Origin: an uncultured Oxalobacteraceae bacterium | Lineage (GTDB): Bacteria; Pseudomonadota; Gammaproteobacteria; Burkholderiales; Burkholderiaceae | Direction: 5' to 3' | Assembly: GCA_946480015.1 (NCBI GenBank) | Contig: CAMLIL010000005.1 | Location: 38,187-102,186 of the forward strand | Length of the DNA: 64,000 nt | Shown here: positions 52,918 through 62,589 of the stretch, piece after piece | Position numbering within the stretch: position 1 is the stretch's first letter | Layout of the letters: each line of letters opens with the position of its first letter | The notes under the pieces: model-generated | Databases searched by the model: none | Seen by the model: only the letters and a program-made list of their open reading frames with translations | What the model was told of the DNA's origin: nothing | Made by a program: the position numbers and the translations under genes

Positions 52918-53124
52918 GATGCTGAGGCGAACCGCACCGACCTGGACGCCTACGCCTTGTGGAAACCGAACGCGCGTTATTCGCTGCGCGTATCGCTGGG
53001 CAACCTGCTGCGCTATGGCTTTGAGAGCGAACGTCATTACATCGATACCAACGGCGACCTGGCCGACAGCAGCCACGGCGCCTTGTCGATGCGGCTGGGC
53101 GTGAACCTGGAAATCAAGTTCTCA
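52918..53124 (+). pseudogene. C-terminal relic of a TonB-dependent receptor
   Basis: The frame reads RTDLDAYALWKPNARYSLRV, then SLGNLLRYGFESERHYID and ends MRLGVNLEIKF, the last strands of an outer-membrane TonB-dependent receptor. Upstream barrel and plug are absent, so only about 70 codons remain. It lies just before the GH2 gene and may be what is left of that gene's original transporter partner. Confidence 0.6.
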
Positions 53125-53221
53125 GCTGCCGAAAATCGTAAGCGGCATTTGCTCTTTTATAAGTCGACAGCCGATTCCGGCCTTGGTAGTGTGACGCCGC
53201 ACTCACTCTCCCGCAAAACCC

Positions 53222-56074
53222 ATGCTCAACAGACGCGACTTCCTCAAAAGCGCCGGCGCGCTTGCCACCACCTCGGTCTTCGGCCAATCCGCTGCGTACG
53301 CGGCGACGGTCCAGACCCGGCCCGCGTCCGCACCCGGGCGCACGCTGGTGTCGCTCAACAAGGGCTGGCGTTTCCATGAGGGCGATATTGCATTCCCGGT
53401 CATCCGGGGACATGGCTGGAGCTACGCCAATGCCAAGGCCGGCAACGCCGGCGGCCCGGCCGCGCCCGGCTTCGACGATTCCGAATGGCGCAGCGTCAGG
53501 CTGCCGCACGACTTCGCCAGCGCCCAGCTGCCCGAGCAGAGCGCCAACGCGGCGCAGGGCTACCGCAAGCGCGGCATCGGCTGGTACCGCACCCTGATCC
53601 GGCTCGACGAGGCCGACCACGGCAAGCACATCGAACTGCAGCTCGACGGCATCTCGACCCTGGCCACGGTGTGGTTCAACGGCACCCAGGTGGCGCACGT
53701 CTGGAGCGGCTACAACTCGGTCTATATCGATCTGACCCCGTTCGCCACCTACGGCGAAGCGCTCAACTCGCTGGTGATCCGCGCCGATGCCGACACCATG
53801 CAGGGCTGGTGGTACGAAGGCGCCGGCATTTACCGCAACACCTGGCTGGTCAAGCGCGAGCAGGTGCACATCGTCACCAACGGCGTGTTCGCCCACCCCG
53901 TGTGCGCGGACGGCCAGTGGAGCATTCCGCTCGAAGTGACGCTGTACAACATCCGCAAGAGCGCGCAAAAAGTGCAGGTCGAGAGCGTCCTCGTCGATGC
54001 TGCCGGCAAGACCGTGGCCCAGTTCAGCGCCCCGGCCGAAGTCGGCGTGCTGGCGCGCCAGGTCGTCAGCGGCAGCATGCGCGTGGCCGCGCCCAAACTG
54101 TGGAGCCTGGAAGAACGCAATCTGTACAGCGTGCGCACCCGCGTGCTGCAGGACGGCAAGCTGCTCGATGAAGTCAGCACCCGCTGCGGTTTCCGCACCC
54201 AGCGCTTCGACCCCGAGCACGGCTTTTTCCTCAACGACCAGCACGTCAAGCTGCAAGGCGTGTGCATCCACCAGGACCACGCCGGGGTCGGTGTCGCCGT
54301 GCCGTACGGCGTGCTCGACTACCGCATGCGCCGCCTCAAGGAACTCGGCGTCAACGCCATCCGTTGCGCGCACAACGCCCAGGACAAGCGCTTTTACGAG
54401 CTGTGCGACGAGCTGGGCTTTCTGGTGATGGACGAGAACCGCGTGTTCAACCCCGCACCGGAACACCTCGACGAGCTGACCTGGCTGGTGCGCTGCCACC
54501 GCAACCACCCGTCCATCATCCTGTGGTCGGTGTTCAATGAAGAACCGATCCAGGGCACCGGGCAGGCTTACGAAATGGTGCGCCGCATGGTCGCCGCAGT
54601 GCGCGCGCTCGACACCTCGCGTCCCACCACGGCCGCCATGAACGACGGCCAGTTCGAGCCCGTCAACGCGGCCCAGGGCGTCGACGTGGCCGGCTTTAAC
54701 TACCAGTCCCCGTCCTATGACGCGTTCCACAAGGCGTTCCCGACCGTGCCGATGACCTCGTCCGAAGACGCCTGCGGCTTCCAGACGCGCGGCGAATACC
54801 TGACCATTCCCGAGAAGCACATCTTCGCCAGCTACGACGACGATGCCGCCTCCTGGGGCACTACCCACCGGGTCGGCTGGAAAGCCATTGCCGAGCGGCC
54901 CTTCGTGGCCGGCGCGTTCGTGTGGACCGGCTTCGACTATCACGGCGAGCCCTCGCCGTACGAATGGCCGTCCAATTCCTCGTTCTTCGGCATCATGGAC
55001 CTGTGCGGCTTCGAGAAGGACGCCTTCTGGCTGCACCAGGCCCAGTGGCGCAAGGAACCGGTGCTGCGGCTGGCGCCGCACTGGAACTGGGCCGGCAAGG
55101 AAGGCCAGCCGATCACCGTGATGGCGCTGCACAATATGGAGGAAGTCGAAGTGTTCCTGAACGGCCGTTCGTACGGGCGCCAGAAGGGCGACATCTACGA
55201 AATGAACCGCTGGCAGGTGCCGTATGCGCCCGGCAAGCTGTCGGCCGTGGGCTATCGCGGCGGCAAGGTGGCCAAGCGTTTCGAGGTCGAGACCACCGGC
55301 GCGCCGGTGGCGCTCAAGCTCACCCCGGACCGCCCGTTCATGCTCGGCGACGGCCTCGACGCCCAGCCGTTCAAGGTCGAATCGCTCGACGCCAAGGGGC
55401 GCCATGTGCCGCTGGCGCAGCACCAGATCGTGTTCACGGCCGACGGCGGCGACATCATCGGCCTGGGCAACGGCGATCCGAACGACGTCAGCAGCGAGAA
55501 GGGCGACACGCGCGCGCTGTTCAACGGGCTGGCGCAGGTGATCGTGCAGACCCGCGAAGGCACGGCCGGCACCCTCAAGCTGAGCGCCAGCGCACCCGGG
55601 CTCAAGAGTGCAGTGCTCGATGTCGAGGTGCGCAAAGCCCAGCCATGGGCTTACCAGGCCACGTCGGAACCGCTGCAGGGCATCGACGGCTGGCGCTTGT
55701 CGCCGCTCAGCCCGGCTCCGATCGATCCCAACCTGCGCCCCGCCGGCACCGACATGAATTCGTGGGGCTGGATCACGCCCGGCACCAGCGCCAGGCCGGC
55801 CGGGCAGACCGGCTATGTGCTGTACGCCGCCGAGGGCTGGGGCTTTGCGCGCGTGCGCAAGCACGGCGGCAGGCTGGATTTTGTCGAGGTGACCGGCCAG
55901 TGCCAGGTCTTCATCGATGGCAAGAAAGTCGGCGAAAAGACCACCGACGCCCCCGCGCCGCTGCATGTGGCCTTTCCGGCCGGCCTGGCCAAATTCCGCC
56001 TGAGCGTGCTGTGCCCTCTGAAGGCCGGGCAGGCGCACGGCTTGAGCGGCGTGGTGCGCCTCCGCTCGTCCTGA
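53222..56074 (+). CDS. GH2-family glycoside hydrolase with Tat signal
   Basis: A 950-residue exported glycosidase (beta-galactosidase or related). The Tat motif RRDFLKSAGA is at residues 4-13. The sugar-binding domain (about 40-220) contains LNKGWRFHEGD and VRLPHDFA, followed by an immunoglobulin-like domain and the TIM barrel. The acid/base Glu is E440 in WSVFNEEP, and the likely nucleophile is E515 in MTSSEDACG. Extra C-terminal domains follow (PDRPFMLGDGLDAQPFKVES onward), with a final carbohydrate-binding-like domain near 850-950. A TonB-dependent receptor is encoded tail to tail, fitting joint uptake and breakdown of an oligosaccharide. Exact substrate unknown. Confidence 0.9.
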   Translation: MLNRRDFLKSAGALATTSVFGQSAAYAATVQTRPASAPGRTLVSLNKGWRFHEGDIAFPVIRGHGWSYANAKAGNAGGPAAPGFDDSEWRSVRLPHDFASAQLPEQSANAAQGYRKRGIGWYRTLIRLDEADHGKHIELQLDGISTLATVWFNGTQVAHVWSGYNSVYIDLTPFATYGEALNSLVIRADADTMQGWWYEGAGIYRNTWLVKREQVHIVTNGVFAHPVCADGQWSIPLEVTLYNIRKSAQKVQVESVLVDAAGKTVAQFSAPAEVGVLARQVVSGSMRVAAPKLWSLEERNLYSVRTRVLQDGKLLDEVSTRCGFRTQRFDPEHGFFLNDQHVKLQGVCIHQDHAGVGVAVPYGVLDYRMRRLKELGVNAIRCAHNAQDKRFYELCDELGFLVMDENRVFNPAPEHLDELTWLVRCHRNHPSIILWSVFNEEPIQGTGQAYEMVRRMVAAVRALDTSRPTTAAMNDGQFEPVNAAQGVDVAGFNYQSPSYDAFHKAFPTVPMTSSEDACGFQTRGEYLTIPEKHIFASYDDDAASWGTTHRVGWKAIAERPFVAGAFVWTGFDYHGEPSPYEWPSNSSFFGIMDLCGFEKDAFWLHQAQWRKEPVLRLAPHWNWAGKEGQPITVMALHNMEEVEVFLNGRSYGRQKGDIYEMNRWQVPYAPGKLSAVGYRGGKVAKRFEVETTGAPVALKLTPDRPFMLGDGLDAQPFKVESLDAKGRHVPLAQHQIVFTADGGDIIGLGNGDPNDVSSEKGDTRALFNGLAQVIVQTREGTAGTLKLSASAPGLKSAVLDVEVRKAQPWAYQATSEPLQGIDGWRLSPLSPAPIDPNLRPAGTDMNSWGWITPGTSARPAGQTGYVLYAAEGWGFARVRKHGGRLDFVEVTGQCQVFIDGKKVGEKTTDAPAPLHVAFPAGLAKFRLSVLCPLKAGQAHGLSGVVRLRSS

Positions 56075-56089
56075 GGGTTGTAGAGGAAC

Positions 56090-56124
56090 AAAAAAAAACG
56101 GGACCAGGCCGAAGCATGGTCCCG
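56090..56124 (-). terminator. Intrinsic terminator of the TonB-dependent receptor gene
   Basis: CGGGACCA (56099-56106) pairs with TGGTCCCG (56117-56124). On the minus strand the hairpin is followed by a run of T residues (complement of 56090-56098). It lies just after the receptor stop codon. Confidence 0.85.
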
Positions 56125-56144
56125 TCCAACAGGAGCTGTGAAAC

Positions 56145-59051
56145 TTAGAACTTGTACTCGGCCGTCAGCTTGTAGCTGCGGCCCAGGATGTCGGCCAGAC
56201 TGGTGAGGTAGCCGGTGTACAAGCTGTTGGCAATCATCGGTGGATTGACGTTGCCGATGTTGTTGACCGCGAAGTTCAGGTTCAGGTTCTTGAAGCCGCT
56301 GTAGCCGGCCGTGACGTTGAACTGGCTGTAGGCCTTGACCTTGTTGATCGTGGCGCCCGGACGCGGCGTCAGGTCGGTCAGGCTGCTGTTATAGCGCTGC
56401 GATACCTGGGCACGCCATGGGCCTTGACGCCAGGCCAGCGAGGCGGTGTGCTTCCAGCGTGGGTTGATCTGCGGCATACCGGCCAGGCCGGCGTTCGGGC
56501 CGGCTCCACCGAAGCGACCGTCATTGGTCACGATGCCGACGTTCTGCAGCCACTCGCCACCACGCTCCGAGGTGAACTCGTACTTGTCGTAGTAGGTGCC
56601 GTCCAGCTTGGCGTCGAAGGTGCCGATGGCGGTGACCGGGAAGCGGTAGTTGGTCGACAGGTCCAGGCCACGGATGCGCGATTCGCCGCGGTTGGCCTGG
56701 CTGGCGATGATGTGGTCGATCGTGCCGTCGGCGTTGCGGATGATCTGGTCGGTGTACTTGACCGGCTGCTGCTGGATTTCGGCCAGCGCCACGGCGCCGA
56801 GCTGGTCACGCAGATGCAGACCCCACCAGTCGAGCGAGATCGACAGGTTCTTGATCGGCTCGAACGCCATGCCAATCGAGAAGCCGCGCGACTTTTCCGG
56901 CTTCAGGAAGGTGTTGTTGGGCGACTTGGTCCAGTAGTTGGTGACCACGTTGCAAACCTGGTCGACGGTATAGCCCGCCACCGGGGTGCCGGTGTTGGCA
57001 ATGGTCGGGGTCTTGCTCGGGCACAGGACAGGATCGTCCATGGCCTGGGTGCGCACTTCCGGCGTCGGGTTCTGGATGTCCATGATCGACGGGGCGCGGA
57101 AGCCGGTCGACAGCGAGCTGCGCACCACCAGATTGCTCAGTGGCTGCCAGCGCGCCGACAGCTTCGGATTGACGGTCGTGGTCTTCAGGTCGGCGTAGTG
57201 GTCGGCACGCACCGCACCGTTGAGCGTGACGGTCTTGGTGACCGGCGCTTCGAGCTCCATCAGCAGCGAGGAAATGTCGCGGTGCAGCTTCTTGTCCACG
57301 CCGGTCGGGGTTTCGCCGACCAGGTCGCTCTTGACCACGTTGCCGGAGGCGTCGATGGCGTAGCTGCCGTCGGCGTTCTTGCCCACCAGGTCGAGCGGGG
57401 CGCCGAACACCCGCGCCGCATCGCGCCGCAGTTCACCCGAGATCGCCAGGGTCATGGCGCCGCCCGGCAATTCCCACAGCTGGCGCGACACGGTCGCGTC
57501 GACGCTCTGGTTGTAGGCCTTGTTCAGACGGTAGGTGTAGTCCTTCATGTCGATGCTGTTGAGGTAATCCACCCCGGCCTGGTCCTGCAGACCGAAGGGG
57601 TTGAGAGTGCCATTGTCGAAGCCTGCCTGGACTTTCGAGTACAGCACGTAGCCGGAGCCGGCGCGGGTGTCGCGCTTGGAGACGCCGTAGTTCAGGCCGG
57701 CACGGTAGTCCCAGCCGAACACTTCGCCTTCGGCGGTGAGCACGATGCGGTCGTTGGTCTGCTCGTCGTTACGATAGGCAGGCCCCAGTTCGGCCGGACC
57801 CCAGACGAAGTACAGGGTGCGGTTGTTCAGGTTCAGGTTGCTGACGGTGCCGGGGGTCTTGGCCGGGTCGATGTACATCAACGGGGTGTTGCTGCCGGTG
57901 TTGCTGCCCACTACCTGGACGCCCGGGGTGATGCCTTTGCCCGGGTAGAAGCGGCTGGTGGAGGCCAGCGAGTAGGTGGTGAATGGCGCGGTCGACCCCG
58001 GTACTTGCAGGCCGCGGTATTTCTGCACGTTGAAGGAGGAGTGCAGGATGTCCAGGTCGATCCTGTGGCCGCCTACGTTCCAGCTGGCGCGGCCGGCGAC
58101 ATTGGTCAGTTCGCTGCCGTCGGTGACGGCGCTGTAGTACAGCGGATCGCGGTAGCAGCCCGGTGCGTACGTGGCCGGGGTGGCCACCGAGCCGGCGCCG
58201 AGGGTCGGCACGGCGTATGGCGCCAGGCAGCCGGTGGCGTAAGCCGGGTTGTAGTTGGAGTTGGCCGAGCGGGTGAAGCCGAAGTTGGCGATCGGGCTGG
58301 GGTTCTTGTTGGTCGGCAGCAGACCCAGACCGAGGTCGCGCAGCCGGTTTTCGTCGAACAGTTCAGGGCGCGAGGCCTGGAACAGCGCGGTTTTCTTTTG
58401 ATGATCGACGGCGATGTAGGCGTTCCAGCCATCCTTGTTCAGGTCGCCCCAGCCGGCGATGGCACCGATCGATTTGGTTTCGCCGCCGCCGGAAACTTCC
58501 GGACGGTTGTATTCGAGCTTGACCGCGGCGCCCTTGTAGCCGCGCTTGGTCCAGAAGTTCTGCACGCCGCCGATGGCGTCCGCGCCGTAAATCGAGGACG
58601 CGCCGTCGCGCAGGGTTTCGGCCCGGTCCAGCGCCATGCGCGGGATCACGTTGACCGAGACGTACTGGTCTTGCAGCGGTTCATTGGCCAGGCGGCGGCC
58701 GTTGAGCAGGGTCAGGGTGCGCATCGGACCCAGGCCGCGCAGGTTGGCGATCGGACCGGCGGCGCCGCTGTTGGTGCCCAGTGCTAGCGATTGCGGCATC
58801 TCCAGGAGCAGATCCTTGAGCTCGGTGTGGCCGCGCGCTTCCAGCTCGGTGGCCTTGATGGTGCTAACCGGCATGGCGCCTTCGTCGGCCACGCGGCGGA
58901 TCAGCGATCCGGTCACGATCACCGCCTGCATCGGCGGTTCGGCGCTCTCGGCGGCGGTTTGGGCGGCAACATCCGCGCTCATTTGCAGCAGGGCGACCGA
59001 CACGGCGGACGCAACTGCGAGCTGGCGGAATGGGAGGGAGTGGATTGTCAT
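56145..59051 (-). CDS. TonB-dependent outer-membrane receptor
   Basis: A 968-residue receptor. A signal peptide (RQLAVASAVSVALLQMSADV to the Ala-Gln site) is followed by the plug domain (MQAVIVTGSLIRR, GPIANLRGLGPMRTLTLLNG, RDGASSIYGADAIGGV) and a long beta-barrel that ends SYKLTAEYKF with the terminal Phe. It belongs to the oligosaccharide-type receptors common in Oxalobacteraceae and Xanthomonadaceae. AGGAG nine bases upstream sets the ATG at 59051. Placement beside a GH2 enzyme suggests a sugar ligand. Confidence 0.92.
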   Translation of the reverse strand: MTIHSLPFRQLAVASAVSVALLQMSADVAAQTAAESAEPPMQAVIVTGSLIRRVADEGAMPVSTIKATELEARGHTELKDLLLEMPQSLALGTNSGAAGPIANLRGLGPMRTLTLLNGRRLANEPLQDQYVSVNVIPRMALDRAETLRDGASSIYGADAIGGVQNFWTKRGYKGAAVKLEYNRPEVSGGGETKSIGAIAGWGDLNKDGWNAYIAVDHQKKTALFQASRPELFDENRLRDLGLGLLPTNKNPSPIANFGFTRSANSNYNPAYATGCLAPYAVPTLGAGSVATPATYAPGCYRDPLYYSAVTDGSELTNVAGRASWNVGGHRIDLDILHSSFNVQKYRGLQVPGSTAPFTTYSLASTSRFYPGKGITPGVQVVGSNTGSNTPLMYIDPAKTPGTVSNLNLNNRTLYFVWGPAELGPAYRNDEQTNDRIVLTAEGEVFGWDYRAGLNYGVSKRDTRAGSGYVLYSKVQAGFDNGTLNPFGLQDQAGVDYLNSIDMKDYTYRLNKAYNQSVDATVSRQLWELPGGAMTLAISGELRRDAARVFGAPLDLVGKNADGSYAIDASGNVVKSDLVGETPTGVDKKLHRDISSLLMELEAPVTKTVTLNGAVRADHYADLKTTTVNPKLSARWQPLSNLVVRSSLSTGFRAPSIMDIQNPTPEVRTQAMDDPVLCPSKTPTIANTGTPVAGYTVDQVCNVVTNYWTKSPNNTFLKPEKSRGFSIGMAFEPIKNLSISLDWWGLHLRDQLGAVALAEIQQQPVKYTDQIIRNADGTIDHIIASQANRGESRIRGLDLSTNYRFPVTAIGTFDAKLDGTYYDKYEFTSERGGEWLQNVGIVTNDGRFGGAGPNAGLAGMPQINPRWKHTASLAWRQGPWRAQVSQRYNSSLTDLTPRPGATINKVKAYSQFNVTAGYSGFKNLNLNFAVNNIGNVNPPMIANSLYTGYLTSLADILGRSYKLTAEYKF

Positions 59052-59257
59052 GTACGGCATCTCCTGGTCTGGTTGATCGGTCGCCGAAATTGGCACGATC
59101 AATTCTTTAGTGGTAATACCGAAATACTAAATTGGCCAGACCAGTTGCACAACCCATTGTTGTGGTCTTTGTGTAAAAAAGATCACAAACGGCATTACTT
59201 AACGCAAAAAAACATCACGTATGCACATAATATTGTCCAGTTGGCAATAAAACAAGC

Positions 59258-60178
59258 TTAAAAGCTGATAATGAAGCGCGCGCCGTCGCCCAGCGAGCGG
59301 GCGTAGCGCACAGTGCCGCCGTTGCGGTGGACCAGCTGGCGCACCATGGCCAGGCCGATCCCGCTGCTCAGGCGGGCGCCGACCGTCAGTTGGGGCGCGG
59401 CCAGGGCGGCGGTGGCGTCGGCGGCGTTGGCCAGCAGGTTGACCAGGGCTTGTTCGAGCTGGCCCGGGTCGGCGTGCAGTTTGAGTGTTTCCGGTTCGAC
59501 CGTCATGACGGCGCTGCCGCCGCGCCGGCGCCATTGCTCGCCGCTGAGGGGCGCCAGGCGCGCGAACAGCGCATGAAGGACAATCTGCTCGGGCTGCGGC
59601 TCGGGCACGCAGGCAAGGCTGCGGTAGCCGGCCACGAAGGCGGTCAGGCTGCCGGCGCGCCGGCCGATGGCGTCGAGCGCCGTGTCCAGATCGGTGGCGA
59701 CATCGGGCGCCAGCGCACCCGAGACTCCTTTCAACATATCGCGCGCGGTGTGCGACAGCGAGGCCACCGGCGTGAGCGAATTCATGATTTCATGGGTCAG
59801 CACGTGCACCAGCTTTTGCCAGGTCTGCATGGCCTCGGCTTCGAGTTCGCTTTCCACCGGCATCAGGGCGACCAGGCGCTCGGGCCGGCCGTCGACGGTC
59901 AGGTCGACCACGCTGCACAGGGCGCGCTCGCGGCCGCGTTCGGTGTCGTAGTCGATCAGGCCGCGCCGGCCACCGGCCAATGCGGCGAGCTTGCCGCGCA
60001 CCTGGGCGGCGTCGCTGGCACTGCCGGGCGCCAGCAGGCGGCGCGCGCTGGCGTTGAGCGCTTCCATGCCGCCGCCCGCGCTCAGCCTGAGCAGCGCGGC
60101 TGGGGCGCATTCGAGCTGGCTTTCCAGGTGCAGCACGCGCTCCTGCAGCAGCGCGTGGCCGTGCGGCTGCCCGGCCGG
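59258..60178 (-). pseudogene. N-terminally truncated sensor histidine kinase (NtrY-like)
   Basis: About 306 codons encode the end of a kinase. The DHp segment is LVHVLTHEIMNSLTPVASLS with the phospho-accepting His in THEIMNSL, and the ATP-binding domain has the N box LVNLLANAADAT and G box SSGIGLAMVRQLV. Homology begins abruptly at about 60,178, where a permease fragment on the other strand takes over. The sensor and membrane parts are lost and no promoter or partner regulator is seen. Confidence 0.75.
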
Positions 60179-60185
60179 GCGTTCC

Positions 60186-60950
60186 AGCGGCGCGGTGCGC
60201 CCATCCTGATCGTCGATTTGCCGGTGCCGCTGGGCCACGACGCGCGCGCCAAGGCGCTGATGGCGGCGCTCAAGGCTCAGCCAGCCGTTGCCGGAGTGAC
60301 CGTCAGCGAGGATGCCATCGGGCGCCATGTCTCCGTCTGGGGCCGCGAAATCGCCCGGCCCGGCATCGCGAGCGTGCGCGCCGACATGAAATGGGTGGGC
60401 GCCAGTTTCTTCGAGCAATACCGAATTCAGCCGGTGGCGGGGCGTTTGTTCGCGGAGGGCCTGGACAAGGAAGACGACCCCATTCCGGTGGTCATCAATG
60501 AACTGGCGGCGCGCAAGCTGAACTTTTCCAGCCCGGCCAAAGCGCTCGGGCAATCGATCCGGGTGACCAATATGAACGGTAGCGTGACGGAAAAGCGCAT
60601 TGTCGGCATCGCGCCCGAGATCCGCTTCAATTCACTGCACGAGGCGTCGGGTGCGACGGCCTACGAGCTGGCCACCGGCGCGACGCTGTCGGTGCGCGCG
60701 AGCGGCTCGGTGGCCGAGGTCGAGCGCCTGCTGGCTTCGATGTGGGGCAAGTATTATCAGGATGCCGTGCTGAAAACCCGGCGCGCCGCCGATATCTTGG
60801 CCGACAACTACGCCGAGGAAGCGCGCATGGCCCGCTTGCTGGCGATCGCCACCGGCATCGCGCTGGCGATTGCCGCGTTCGGCACTTATGTGCTGTCGGC
60901 ACACACGGTGCAGCGGCGCGCCCGGGAAATTGTGCTGCGCAAGCTGCGCC
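60186..60950 (+). pseudogene. Internal fragment of a MacB/FtsX-type ABC transporter permease
   Basis: The frame reads APILIVDLPVPLGHDARAKA, then VGASFFEQYRIQPVAGRLFA and IPVVINELAARKLNF, typical of the periplasmic domain of FtsX-like permeases. It continues to a transmembrane helix (LLAIATGIALAIAAFGTYVL) and REIVLRKL, where homology stops. Both ends are missing, so about 255 codons remain of an 800-codon gene. Confidence 0.75.
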
Positions 60951-60951
60951 A

Positions 60952-61899
60952 TCGCCTGACGAGCCGGCGGCGGGCGCGGACTATACCCCGTTGGCGCTGC
61001 TGTTCGAAAGCGTCGGACAGGCCGACGTCTGCAAGTCCGACAGCGGACCGATCGTGTGCGCCCGGGTCGCCGCCGCCGTCCCGCCGGGAGTCATTGTCGA
61101 CGCCCTGCTTTTGCCGAACGGCTACACGGCATTCACCTACGCCCGCGCGCCAGGCGTCACCGGCGCGCCGGACCCGCAGGGGCAGGCGGCGCTGCGGTTT
61201 CAGGCGGCCGTCGATGCCGCAGCGACGGCCGTACGCGGATTCCTGAGCGCACGGCGCGGCTCCATCGCGCATGTCGACGATTACTACGAATATGATCCGG
61301 TGCTCGAGGACCCCGTTCCCGCCCCCGGCGATTCCGGCGGTGGAGGGTATTACGTCCCGATCGTCGTCATTTCCGCGCCCCTCCCGGACGCGATCGATCC
61401 GGGACCGTTCATCGTCGCCAGTGGCGACGGAGATATCGGCAACGACGCCATTCCTCAACTGCCCCCGAGATATCCGGATGAGGACCTGGCCGCGGTGCTC
61501 AATCCGTGCGTGATCAGCCCGATCATAACGGTCTGCGTTCGTGGCAATCGTTCGCCGCCGCCCGACGTGCTACCACTGCCGACAGGGCCCACGCCATGGT
61601 TCCCGCAAAGCTGGTGCGACTCATTTCACGTGCTTTGCAGTACCGGACAGGAACCGCGCGACAATAACCGGGGCGCCGACAGCAGCACCAGCGGCAAGAC
61701 AAAGGCTGAACTCGATGCGATATGCGAAGCCATCAACAGCGCTGAGATCGCAACCTGCTGGGCGATGAGCGCTGGCGCCGACAGCGAAGATCGCGGCCGC
61801 GTTTTCGATGTGTGCAAGAATAAGGCGAATGAGCGCTTGTACGCTTGTTACCGAACTGCCGATCTACTGACCGATTATGGCGCCCATCTAGCACCTTGA
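60952..61899 (+). pseudogene. C-terminal part of an unrecognised protein
   Basis: About 315 codons in a frame different from the permease, with no start codon of its own at the junction. The sequence starts DYTPLALLFESVGQADVCKS. It passes a Pro/Gly/Asp-rich middle (VLEDPVPAPGDSGGGGYYVP) and ends in a Cys-patterned helical region (LDAICEAINSAEIATCWAMS ... VFDVCKNKANERLYACY). That ending resembles the C-terminal toxin modules of large polymorphic proteins, but no family is named. A small gene follows 49 bp downstream. Confidence 0.5.
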
Positions 61900-61948
61900 C
61901 CCACGCACCACCAGCCAGATTTCACCGCCAGTCCACCAAGGAGCGACC

Positions 61949-62365
61949 ATGAAGGAACCGAAACTCACCATCGCGCTAGCCGAGCGCGGCGACCAACCGG
62001 TACTACTGATCAGCCGCAACGACAACGACATGTTCAACCAGGCCGACTCAAAACTGGCCCGACTGGCCGAAATGGGTCGTCTGGGCGCCCGGGAATGGAT
62101 CGGCAATATGACGCTGCTGATGTTGCAACGAGCGCACGCACAGGCGTTCATCCCTTACCCGGCACTGGAAGCCGAAAGTCGATTAGCCGAGCCGTACGAC
62201 GCCGTGCATTATTTGCTACGGATGTCGATGAGCGATCGCACGCGCCGCTACGTTGAGGCGATCGACGCCCTGGTTGCGCTACACGCGGAGGAACTGTCCC
62301 ATACTAGCTGGCCTGCACAGTGGCCATATTATCGCGACCGCATCCTGCGCGACTATCCCGACTGA
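61949..62365 (+). CDS. Small hypothetical protein, possible immunity protein
   Basis: A 138-residue acidic protein (MKEPKLTIALAERGDQPVLL start) with helical middle and a Trp/Tyr-rich end (TSWPAQWPYYRDRILRDYPD). AAGGAGCGACC precedes the ATG. A truncated relative of its N-terminus lies 97 bp downstream. Tandem small paralogues after a possible toxin C-terminus are the usual look of immunity genes. No family is recognised. Confidence 0.55.
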   Translation: MKEPKLTIALAERGDQPVLLISRNDNDMFNQADSKLARLAEMGRLGAREWIGNMTLLMLQRAHAQAFIPYPALEAESRLAEPYDAVHYLLRMSMSDRTRRYVEAIDALVALHAEELSHTSWPAQWPYYRDRILRDYPD

Positions 62366-62461
62366 CCTGCGCACTCTCAGGCAAGACGCTCGACAGTGTG
62401 ATTGCTAACTGATGTGTCGCTGCAGGGGAATACGCCCCCGCCGCCCTATGAAGAGCACACC

Positions 62462-62560
62462 ATGGCCATCGAAGAACCGAGAATCAACTTGTCGCTGATC
62501 ACCAACAGCGGACTAACCAGTATCCTGATCCGGCGCAGCAACGCGGACGATGTCCTCGGT
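62462..62560 (+). pseudogene. Truncated paralogue of the preceding small gene
   Basis: About 33 codons (MAIEEPRINLSLITNSGLTS then ILIRRSNADDVLG) align with the first 33 residues of the protein encoded at 61,949 (EPKLTIAL and LLISRNDNDMF). After about 62,560 the similarity ends in unrelated sequence that runs into the convergent acetyltransferase gene. Confidence 0.5.
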
Positions 62561-62589
62561 GCCACTGCTTGCCGGCCGAGGCGCTGCGC

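Noticed and set aside
53114..56038. A 974-codon minus-strand frame opposite the GH2 gene
   Set aside because: The plus strand encodes an unmistakable GH2 enzyme with catalytic residues; the antisense frame has no features.
56424..58787. A 787-codon plus-strand frame opposite the TonB-dependent receptor
   Set aside because: The receptor signal peptide, plug and terminal Phe are all clear; the antisense frame is a GC-skew artefact.
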